Shown here in pieces: positions 1-5,462 of a DNA stretch of 5,462 nt (within the stretch, counting starts at the first letter, position 1; each line of letters starts with the position of its first letter). The translations under genes and the position numbers were made by a program. The notes beneath the pieces are model-generated. The model ran no database searches and had not been told where the DNA came from. It worked only from the letters and a program-made list of their open reading frames with translations. Source of the stretch: an uncultured Flavobacteriaceae bacterium (GTDB lineage: Bacteria > Bacteroidota > Bacteroidia > Flavobacteriales > Flavobacteriaceae); NCBI GenBank assembly GCA_938041595.1, contig CALITN010000194.1, positions 1 to 5,462 on the forward strand, written 5' to 3'.

Positions 1-954
1 AATTATTACGATTTAAGTGAAGATGGCTATGCCGGTCGTGCCTTAAATTGGGATGCAGATATATTATGGGACACCCGTGATTATGTCGATCAAGCTTATG
101 CGGAGATGATGGACTCACTCTATCTTCCACCCGAACTTTGGTACAATGGTGAAATGAAAATTGATGTTACCAAACTAGTTTACAGGTATACTTGGTTTGA
201 TGCTGAAGCGGCTTCTAAAAAATCCAAACGCACACGAGAGCAATTTATTGATCGTAAACCATTTATTAAAAAAGAAGAAGTGCAAATTTATCCGGATACA
301 ACAGTATGGATTAAAGATTTTATCTACTCCTACAATGAACCGATGCACAATGAATATTTTTCACATCCTGCCTATCAAGATTATCCCGTTGTGGGCGTTT
401 CTTGGAAGCAAGCTGTGGCCTTCTGTAACTGGAGAACCCATTTCAAAAATAGTTACCAAAAGTCTCGTGATAAGCCTTTGGTAAACAATTTTAGACTGCC
501 TAGTGAAGCCGAGTGGGAATATGCAGCTCGAGGTGGAATTCCATCCGGGACCTACCCATGGGGAGGGCCCTATTTACTAAATGATAGAGGATGTTTCTTG
601 GCCAACTTTAAACCGCTACGCGGAGATTATGCAGTCGATCAAGCAGTCTACACAGTAGAAGCAAAATCCTATTTACCGAACGATTATAACTTATACAATA
701 TGGCAGGAAATGTTGCCGAATGGACACGTTCCTCCTATGACCCTGGAGCCTATGACAATGTTGCTTCTTTGAACCCTGACATGTCATTGGAATCCGAAAT
801 GCGAAAAGTAGTTAGAGGGGGTTCGTGGAAAGATGTGGCGTATTTTTTACGTGTCAGTTCACGAGACTATGAATACGCAGATACAGCCAGAAGTTTTATT
901 GGCTTTCGAACGGTTCAAGATTACCTTGGAACCTCTAATGTGAAAATCAAATAA
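1..954 (+). CDS. gldK: GldK, T9SS/gliding outer-membrane lipoprotein (5' end missing)
   Basis: The reading frame is open from the first base, so the gene starts upstream of the window; 317 residues are visible, and family members are usually about 450-470 long. The ATG at 106 is internal. The visible part is a formylglycine-generating-enzyme (FGE/SUMF1)-like fold. Its landmarks are HPAYQDYPVVGVSW (about nt 364-405), FRLPSEAEWEYAARGG (about 490-537), YPWGGPY (about 553-573), GCFLANFKPLRG (about 589-624), YNMAGNVAEWT (about 694-726), VVRGGSWKD (about 808-834) and the closing GFRTV (about 901-915). The GCFLANFKPLRG and RGGSWKD signatures are typical of GldK. The segment that holds the catalytic copper-binding cysteines in true FGE enzymes has none here, so a structural role is expected. 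By family knowledge it is a lipoprotein at the periplasmic face of the outer membrane that forms large rings with GldN. The signal peptide and lipobox lie outside the window. The neighbours gldL, gldM and gldN confirm the call; the related paralogue GldJ is the only real alternative. Confidence 0.96.
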   Translation, partial: NYYDLSEDGYAGRALNWDADILWDTRDYVDQAYAEMMDSLYLPPELWYNGEMKIDVTKLVYRYTWFDAEAASKKSKRTREQFIDRKPFIKKEEVQIYPDTTVWIKDFIYSYNEPMHNEYFSHPAYQDYPVVGVSWKQAVAFCNWRTHFKNSYQKSRDKPLVNNFRLPSEAEWEYAARGGIPSGTYPWGGPYLLNDRGCFLANFKPLRGDYAVDQAVYTVEAKSYLPNDYNLYNMAGNVAEWTRSSYDPGAYDNVASLNPDMSLESEMRKVVRGGSWKDVAYFLRVSSRDYEYADTARSFIGFRTVQDYLGTSNVKIK

Positions 955-962
955 TATCGTTA

Positions 963-989
963 TTTTTATACCAAACCTAACTATAAAAA
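963..989 (+). repeat. A/T-only inverted repeat in the gldK-gldL gap
   Basis: TTTTTATA at 963-970 is matched by its exact reverse complement TATAAAAA at 982-989, with an 11-base spacer (CCAAACCTAAC). The repeat fills most of the 36-base gap between the gldK stop and the gldL start and ends one base before the gldL ATG. As RNA it would be a weak 8-bp hairpin covering the usual ribosome landing zone. A role in tuning gldL translation is only an inference; in A/T-rich DNA such a match can arise by chance. It is not followed by a T-tract, so it is not an intrinsic terminator. Confidence 0.3.
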
Positions 990-990
990 A

Positions 991-1635
991 ATGAATGAAA
1001 AAACTCTCAACAAACGGTTAAGAAGTAAAATTGCTATGCACATGCTATTCGGATTAGGAGGTGCGGTTGTAATTATTGGTGCATTATTTAAAATCCTTCA
1101 CTTGGAAATTGGTCCAATTACAGGAGGACTTGTATTAGGTTTGGGGCTTGGAACAGAAGCCTTGATCTTTACGGTAGCAGCCTTAAATACAGGAGAAATC
1201 AAAGAAGAGCACGCAGACTACGTTAAAAAAGTTTCTGGAGGCGGTGGCGGTGCAGCACCCAAAAAGGACGGGAGTCTTTCTTCCAAAATTGACGAGTTGA
1301 TGAAAGAAGCCAAATTGGACGTCACACTGATGAACAATTTGACCAAGAGCATCAAGAATCTAGAGGCTACAGCACAAGCTATTCAGCCTGTATCTTCTAC
1401 GGTCAATTCCAACCAAGAATACAGCGATCAACTTCAAAAAGCGGCTAAGACGCTCAACGAACTGAACAGTCATTATTCTAAGCAAGTTGAATCTGCTGGA
1501 ACAAGCGCTGCTTTCAATTCTCAGGTTGCTCAAAATGCAGAACAATTGCGTTTGCAAATGGAATCTCTATCTGCCAACCTCTCTAATTTGAACCAAGTAT
1601 ATGGTGGAATGCTTTCTGCTATGAACAAAAAATAA
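991..1635 (+). CDS. gldL: GldL, inner-membrane proton-channel stator of the T9SS/gliding motor
   Basis: 214 residues, close to the usual length of about 215. Two hydrophobic helices are visible at about residues 17-35 (HMLFGLGGAVVIIGALFKI) and 43-65 (ITGGLVLGLGLGTEALIFTVAAL). The second contains the membrane-buried glutamate E56 in GTEALIF, equivalent to the essential Glu49 of Flavobacterium johnsoniae GldL. K34 and H37 in FKILH match its Lys27 and His30. A five-glycine linker (G83-G87) leads to a Gln/Asn/Ser-rich, mostly helical cytoplasmic domain, with recognisable SKIDELMKEAKLD near residue 98. By family knowledge, five GldL surround two GldM to form a motor driven by the proton motive force. 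The start is the ATG at 991: the N-terminus is short and cytosolic, and the leader is a run of A residues with no Shine-Dalgarno, usual for Bacteroidota. Oddities: F20 replaces the expected Tyr13, N66 replaces the expected Glu59, and the usual Phe-Glu-Pro stretch after helix 2 is absent. Confidence 0.96.
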   Translation: MNEKTLNKRLRSKIAMHMLFGLGGAVVIIGALFKILHLEIGPITGGLVLGLGLGTEALIFTVAALNTGEIKEEHADYVKKVSGGGGGAAPKKDGSLSSKIDELMKEAKLDVTLMNNLTKSIKNLEATAQAIQPVSSTVNSNQEYSDQLQKAAKTLNELNSHYSKQVESAGTSAAFNSQVAQNAEQLRLQMESLSANLSNLNQVYGGMLSAMNKK

Positions 1636-1644
1636 GCAGAAGAA

Positions 1645-3228
1645 ATGGCAGGAGCAAAAGAAACCCCCAGGCAGAAGCTAATTAGCTTGATGTATCTGGT
1701 GTTCATTACCATGTTAGCCCTCAACGTAAGTAAAGAGGTATTGGATGGTTTTGGACAGATGTTCGTTAAACTCAAGAGTGCCAATGGCCGAGTTTACGAT
1801 AGCAATGAGATTTACTACAATAAAATTTCTGTAAACGCTAGAGAGAAAGAAGGAAAATGGGTTGGTCATGAGCGCACCGCGAATGAGATCAAGAAATCTT
1901 CTGAAGAATTTTTTAAGCGTATTGATGAAATCAAAGAAACCATAACTGAGAAACAAAGAGAAAAAGATCCAGAATTAAAGGAGTATTCTCAAATGGACAA
2001 GGGTGAAGCCCTTGATCTATTGTTTTTTGATGCAAATGGAGTATCGCCTGGCGGGACTGCATTTGTGGACATGATCAATGATTACAAAATGAGTGTAATT
2101 CAGGTGTTTGGAAGTCAGTTCCCTCAGTATATAGAGCAAGTTGAAGGACGCTTTTTTACAGGTGATCAAAACTCTAATGTACAAAACAAGGACGGACAAG
2201 ATCAGCCCTGGTTATCTGCTAACTATGAAGGTTTTCCACTAATTTCCTCATTGGCAAAACTCACCATGATGCAAAACGATATTCGTTTGACAGAAAGTGA
2301 TGTTTTAACCACCTTGATGGGGAAAGAATTGGAATTAGAATCAGGAGTGAATGAATCCAACTACATTACTCTTTTGAAGACAGAAAAAGGGGCTTACTAT
2401 CAGGGTGAAACTTTTGATGGTAGTGTCATCCTTGGACGTAAAGGAGGTGCCCAAAATCCAAACTCAGTCAATCTAACAATCGATGGCCGTAAATTGGGTC
2501 CTAATGATTATGATTTAATTGCTGGAGGTGTAAAGTTGAAAGTAACTGCAGGGCGTCCTGGAGATCATACTATTGAGGGTGATCTCGTGTTTTTAAATGA
2601 TGGTCAGGAATCCAAAATTCCAGTAAGTCAATCGTTCGCAGTAATTTCCAAACCTAATTCGGCAGTAATTTCGGCGGATAAAATGAATGTGGTTTATCGT
2701 GGTGTTGAAAACCCGATGACCATTTCGATCCCTGGAATTCCTGACAGTAAAGTTAAAGCCACAGCACCAGGCCTTAGAAGAGCCAAGGGAAGTAAATATG
2801 TTATGATCCCCGGAAAAGGGCGTGAAATAACAATTAATGCTAGTGGTTCGTTGCCCGATGGTCAGCGTGTTAATACAAGATCGAAATTTCGAATTAAAGA
2901 TATTCCTGCACCTCGCGGAACTGTTCGTAAACAAGCAGGGAATATCTCTATTCCAAAGTCCAGTATGGAGGTAGCTTCTATTGGAGCTGAGCTTGAGGAC
3001 TTTGATTTCGATATAACGCTGCAAACCGTTAGCTTTAAGTTTAAAGTACCAGGACAACCCACAATAAATGTTCGGGGAAATAAGCTTGACGCCAAAGCCA
3101 AAAGTGCTTTACGTCGTGCAAGGGCAGGTCAGTCGGTTCAGATTTTTGATATCAAAGTAAAGAATCCTAAAAATCCGAATTATCGCTTTAAAAAAGTTTC
3201 TCCTGTAATTTGTGAAATTGTCAATTAA
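1645..3228 (+). CDS. gldM: GldM, inner-membrane/periplasmic arm of the T9SS/gliding motor
   Basis: 527 residues, against about 510-520 for known GldM/PorM. The N-terminus is diagnostic: MAGAKETPRQKLISLMYLVF, then a single transmembrane helix (about residues 12-30, reading to MLALNVSKEVL). R9 matches the conserved Arg9 that sits near the GldL helices. The rest is periplasmic. By analogy with GldM/PorM structures it should fold as four domains: helical D1 (roughly residues 36-225), then beta-rich D2 (about 226-325), D3 (about 326-410) and D4 (about 411-527). The C-terminal part (QSVQIFDIKVKNP...FKKVSPVICEI) matches the D4 that docks on the GldK/GldN ring. A dimer of GldM passes through the GldL pentamer and transmits motion across the periplasm. 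The start lies 9 bases after the gldL stop behind GCAGAAGAA, a purine-rich leader. The only cysteine is C524, four residues from the C-terminus. I see no truncation or frameshift. Confidence 0.97.
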   Translation: MAGAKETPRQKLISLMYLVFITMLALNVSKEVLDGFGQMFVKLKSANGRVYDSNEIYYNKISVNAREKEGKWVGHERTANEIKKSSEEFFKRIDEIKETITEKQREKDPELKEYSQMDKGEALDLLFFDANGVSPGGTAFVDMINDYKMSVIQVFGSQFPQYIEQVEGRFFTGDQNSNVQNKDGQDQPWLSANYEGFPLISSLAKLTMMQNDIRLTESDVLTTLMGKELELESGVNESNYITLLKTEKGAYYQGETFDGSVILGRKGGAQNPNSVNLTIDGRKLGPNDYDLIAGGVKLKVTAGRPGDHTIEGDLVFLNDGQESKIPVSQSFAVISKPNSAVISADKMNVVYRGVENPMTISIPGIPDSKVKATAPGLRRAKGSKYVMIPGKGREITINASGSLPDGQRVNTRSKFRIKDIPAPRGTVRKQAGNISIPKSSMEVASIGAELEDFDFDITLQTVSFKFKVPGQPTINVRGNKLDAKAKSALRRARAGQSVQIFDIKVKNPKNPNYRFKKVSPVICEIVN

Positions 3229-3231
3229 TAT

Positions 3232-4143
3232 ATGACACTTATGAAACCGCTCAATTATTTACTCATCCTGTTTGTCGCTTTCGCGCTGCAATACGCACCG
3301 CTGGCAGCCCAAGCCAACTTGCTTAATTCAAGAGTTCCCCAAGATGTAGGAAAACTCACTAAACTGCAAGAGGAAACTAATGATGTTACTCCATTGGCTT
3401 ATGGATATGTAGATGATCGAGATGTTTTGTGGTCTAAAACGATTTGGGAAATAATTGATTTGAACGAGCGGATTAACTTTCCGTATTATTACCCAACCGA
3501 CACATTAAATTTAGGCCCTGATAGACGTTCTCTATTTGATATCTTAAAGTTGAACCTTAGTAAAGGTAGGATTAAAGAAGTTTATAAGTCTTCTTACTTT
3601 CAAGAAAAAATGACTTATGATGAAATCCAGGAAAGTCTTATTGCAATTGACACAACAGACTTTGGGTTTGAACAATTTAATTCAGATGGATTTGTAGATG
3701 AAGAGTTTATTAGTAAGCGAAGAATTACCTCAGCTGAGATTAAACAATTTAAAATTAAGGGGACTTGGTATTTTAATAAGCGATTGGGTGAATTAAGATA
3801 CCGTTTGCTTGGTATTTGTCCTGTGGCAGCGGATATAGCCGTTCAGGCCGCCAACGAAGATGAAGAAGATCTTGTAGAGCTATTTTGGGTCTGGTATCCA
3901 GATGCACGTGAAAAGCTTAATCAGAATAGTGTATTTAACTCTCGAAATTCATCACAACCGATTACTTTCGATGTGATGTTAAATTCAAGAAGATTTAATT
4001 CAATTATTTACAAAGAAGAAAATGTTTACGAAGATCGTGAGGTAAAAGAATACATCTTTGAAGATGCTCTTCGTCAGTTGTTAGAATCCGAACGAATCAA
4101 ATCTGTGATCCGGGATTTCGAGCAAGATATGTGGAATAACTAA
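3232..4143 (+). CDS. gldN: GldN, periplasmic ring component of the T9SS/gliding machinery
   Basis: 303 residues. The N-terminus is a Sec signal peptide: a lysine at residue 5, a hydrophobic core LLILFVAFAL (about 10-19) and a probable cleavage after LAA (26) or AQA (28). No lipobox cysteine is present, so it is a soluble periplasmic protein. Family signatures are DDRDVLWSKTIWEIIDLNE (about residues 61-79) followed by RINFPYYYP, then MTYDEIQESL, IKQFKIKGTWYFNKRLGELRYRLLGI, LFWVWYPDAREKL and the terminal FEDALRQLLESERIKSVIRD. By family knowledge GldN binds GldK in rings under the outer membrane and receives the C-terminal end of GldM. Two in-frame starts are possible, ATG 3232 (3 bases after the gldM stop) and ATG 3241, which gives the more classical MKPLNYLL start. 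They differ by three residues and neither has a Shine-Dalgarno. It is somewhat shorter than F. johnsoniae GldN as I recall it, and no tandem gldO copy follows. It holds a single cysteine (in LLGICPVA). Confidence 0.95.
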   Translation: MTLMKPLNYLLILFVAFALQYAPLAAQANLLNSRVPQDVGKLTKLQEETNDVTPLAYGYVDDRDVLWSKTIWEIIDLNERINFPYYYPTDTLNLGPDRRSLFDILKLNLSKGRIKEVYKSSYFQEKMTYDEIQESLIAIDTTDFGFEQFNSDGFVDEEFISKRRITSAEIKQFKIKGTWYFNKRLGELRYRLLGICPVAADIAVQAANEDEEDLVELFWVWYPDAREKLNQNSVFNSRNSSQPITFDVMLNSRRFNSIIYKEENVYEDREVKEYIFEDALRQLLESERIKSVIRDFEQDMWNN

Positions 4144-4162
4144 TCTTTTTTAAGATTTTATA

Positions 4163-4200
4163 AAGAAAGCGCTGCGGTACCGTAGCGCTTTTTTATTTTT
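4163..4200 (+). terminator. Intrinsic terminator closing the gldKLMN unit
   Basis: AAGCGCTGCGGT (4167-4178) pairs with ACCGTAGCGCTT (4179-4190), giving about 10 base pairs with one G-U wobble around a GTAC loop. The base can be extended by A-T pairs into the T-tract. Six T residues (4189-4194), an A and five more T residues (4196-4200) follow. The hairpin starts about 20 bases after the gldN stop. This is the clearest regulatory structure in the window and marks the probable 3' end of the gld transcript. Confidence 0.88.
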
Positions 4201-4206
4201 AACTCC

Positions 4207-5259
4207 ATGAAGGTTGATGTTGTATTGGTAGGATTTGGTTTGGCAGGACTGGCAGTTGCGGAACAGTTACGCCGAGCAGGAAAGTCTTTTGTAGTAATCG
4301 ATCAGCCACAGCCAGGTGCCTCTCACTGTGCGGCAGGAATCTACAACCCTACCATCCTTAAACGCTATACTATGGCTTGGGAAGCTCCAGCTCTTTTGGA
4401 TGAAGCCTTGGGTTTTTATAAGGAGTTAGAAGAGGTGTTAGGGACTTCCTTTCTTTACCCTCTTCCCATTGCTCGGGTGTTTAGTAGTATTTCTGAGCAA
4501 AACCAATGGATGTCTGCTTCCGATCAGCATCAGTTTAAACCTTATTTAGTGCCTAAAATACAAACAGAGACTCCCACTGAGGTCAATGCTCCTTTGGGCT
4601 ATGGACGGGTAGTTGGTGTCGGACGTTTGGCTATTTCAGAACTGCTTCTAGCCTATCGAACACAGCTTATTCCAACGACGCATTTTCGAAAAGAACCCTT
4701 TTTGTATGACGCTTTTAAAAGCGAATCAAAATCAGTGGTTTACAAAGATATTGTGGCCAACCATATTATTTTTTGTCAAGGAGCCGCACTTCGAAGCAAC
4801 CCTTTTTTTAAAGATCTTCCACTTCGAGGGTCTCATGGAGATATGCTCCGAATTCATGCCCCAGGAATGGATACGACACACATTTGGAAAAGCCGTCTCT
4901 TTGTTGTACCCCAAGGCAATGATGAATATTGGGTGGGTGCTTCTTTCAATAACCAATGCAAAGATCCCGTTCCAACAGAAGAAGGTAAAAAATGGCTGAT
5001 GACCCATTTGAATCGATTGCTTGATATTCCGTTTACGGTAATTGCACATCTCGGACAGGTCCGACCTGCTGTGGTAGATCGGAGGCCACTTGTGGGAACA
5101 CATCCTAACGACCCTAAAATCCACCTGTTAAACGGATTGGGGTCTAGAGGGGTATTGACTGCCCCCCAAATGGGCATACATTTACACCGTTCTATTTTTG
5201 AAAATACCCCCTTGCCGGATACAATTTCCATCACTAGATTTGCCGCTGATTTATGTTAA
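4207..5259 (+). CDS. FAD-dependent oxidoreductase, DAO superfamily, substrate unknown
   Basis: 350 residues, typical for single-domain D-amino-acid-oxidase/glycine-oxidase-type flavoproteins. An N-terminal Rossmann dinucleotide-binding motif begins almost at residue 1: VDVVLVGFGLAG (G9, G11, G14), with an acidic D32 at the end of the second strand (SFVVID) to hold the FAD ribose. GASHCAAGIYNPT (37-49) is the FAD-contact loop, resembling the one in DAO enzymes and in the C-terminal oxidase domain of MnmC. The C-terminal flavin-binding part is also present: GQVRPAVVDRRPLVG (283-297) and NGLGSRGVLTAPQMG (309-323). No signal peptide or membrane helix is visible, so it is probably cytosolic. The start at 4207 is required, because any later start would cut the Rossmann strand. 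The gene overlaps the next by 7 bases, suggesting translational coupling. Oxidation of an amine or amino acid is the likely chemistry; whether it is a ThiO-like, MnmC2-like or other enzyme cannot be decided here. Confidence 0.85.
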   Translation: MKVDVVLVGFGLAGLAVAEQLRRAGKSFVVIDQPQPGASHCAAGIYNPTILKRYTMAWEAPALLDEALGFYKELEEVLGTSFLYPLPIARVFSSISEQNQWMSASDQHQFKPYLVPKIQTETPTEVNAPLGYGRVVGVGRLAISELLLAYRTQLIPTTHFRKEPFLYDAFKSESKSVVYKDIVANHIIFCQGAALRSNPFFKDLPLRGSHGDMLRIHAPGMDTTHIWKSRLFVVPQGNDEYWVGASFNNQCKDPVPTEEGKKWLMTHLNRLLDIPFTVIAHLGQVRPAVVDRRPLVGTHPNDPKIHLLNGLGSRGVLTAPQMGIHLHRSIFENTPLPDTISITRFAADLC

Positions 5260-5462
5260 GTGCACAAGACATATCTGTATCCTTTGGGGGTACTACTTTA
5301 TTTGAGAGCCTTTCCTTTCGGATTGGTGGTGGTGATCGCGTGGGTCTTGTTGGGAAAAATGGCGCTGGAAAATCAACTTTACTCAAGTTAATTGCTCAAG
5401 AACAGCGTCCCACAACAGGAGATTTTGCCCTTGAGAAAAATTGCAGTATCGGCTATCTCGCT
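5253..5462 (+). CDS. ABC-F family ATPase, N-terminal fragment (3' end missing)
   Basis: The frame opens with the ATG at 5253, inside the last codons of the oxidoreductase gene (shared ATGTTAA), and stays open to the window end, giving 70 residues. They read as the start of an ABC ATPase domain: the first strand MLSAQDISVSFGG, the segment TTLFESLSFRIGGGDRVGLV, and a perfect Walker A motif GKNGAGKST (residues 34-42). This is followed by LLKLIAQEQRPTTGD and the IGYL strand that precedes the Q-loop. The very early Walker A without a membrane domain, and the SIGYLA end, match the soluble two-cassette ABC-F proteins (Uup/EttA type) that act on ribosomes. The second cassette, the inter-domain linker and the signature motifs lie outside the window, so an ordinary transporter ATPase subunit remains possible. 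It is probably co-transcribed with the preceding flavoprotein gene. Confidence 0.82.
   Translation, partial: MLSAQDISVSFGGTTLFESLSFRIGGGDRVGLVGKNGAGKSTLLKLIAQEQRPTTGDFALEKNCSIGYLA

Noticed and set aside
1..954. Annotation as a sulfatase-modifying (formylglycine-generating) enzyme
   Set aside because: The catalytic cysteines are absent and the gene sits directly upstream of gldL, gldM and gldN, so GldK is the better call.
955..990. Possible internal promoter before gldL (TATTTTTA at 961-968 resembles the Bacteroidota -7 element TAnnTTTG)
   Set aside because: The final G is absent, no TTTG-like -33 element lies at the right distance upstream, and the A/T richness makes a near match likely by chance.
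1236..1275. Glycine-codon run in gldL as a possible repeat or slippage tract
   Set aside because: The five glycine codons are mixed (GGA/GGC/GGT), not a homopolymer, and the frame continues normally into the cytoplasmic domain; it is a flexible linker.
2593..3057. Long open frame of 154 codons on the - strand inside gldM
   Set aside because: It lies antisense within a well-conserved GldM region. Its translation has no recognisable domain and an implausible composition rich in Cys, Arg, Asn and His, so it is a shadow of the real gene.
4144..4206. Promoter for the oxidoreductase gene in the gldN downstream gap
   Set aside because: No clear TAnnTTTG with a matching -33 TTTG can be seen. The gap is dominated by the terminator and A/T-rich filler, so I do not annotate a promoter.
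4732..5234. Two overlapping - strand open frames (126-130 codons) inside the oxidoreductase gene
   Set aside because: They are antisense to the flavoprotein's conserved C-terminal FAD-binding half, have no domain or plausible start context, and are shadows.

Overview
The window comes from a member of the phylum Bacteroidota. It carries, in canonical order on the + strand, gldK (3' part), gldL, gldM and gldN, the core of the type IX secretion system (T9SS) and gliding-motility machinery, which is known only from this phylum. Moderate-to-low GC, A-rich leaders without clear Shine-Dalgarno sequences, and gldN-type (rather than porN-type) features fit a Flavobacteriia-like organism. Family or genus cannot be fixed from this sequence alone.

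Layout: positions 1-954 hold the C-terminal two thirds or so of the outer-membrane lipoprotein GldK, cut by the window edge. Positions 991-1635 encode GldL, the two-helix inner-membrane motor stator. Positions 1645-3228 encode GldM, the single-helix inner-membrane protein whose long periplasmic arm spans the periplasm. Positions 3232-4143 encode GldN, a secreted periplasmic protein that forms rings with GldK. The four genes are separated by only 36, 9 and 3 bases and look like one transcription unit. A strong intrinsic terminator (about 4163-4200) closes it.

Only six bases after the terminator's T-tract, a second pair of genes begins. The first is a FAD-dependent oxidoreductase of the D-amino-acid-oxidase (DAO) superfamily (4207-5259). 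It overlaps by 7 bases the start of an ABC-F type ATPase (5253 to the window end, truncated), which is recognised by its Walker A motif.

How they work together: GldL and GldM form the proton-motive-force-driven motor. GldM carries torque or conformational change to the GldK/GldN ring under the outer membrane, which supports secretion of proteins with T9SS C-terminal signals and, in gliders, adhesin movement. The oxidoreductase and ABC-F genes have no evident mechanistic link to T9SS.

I see no undescribed system here. The points most worth a second look are substitutions at the accessory motor positions of GldL, the lack of room for a promoter between the gldN terminator and the oxidoreductase gene, and the overlapping oxidoreductase/ABC-F pair. 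There is no gene-free stretch above 300 bases, and I found no tRNA, rRNA, CRISPR array or insertion sequence.
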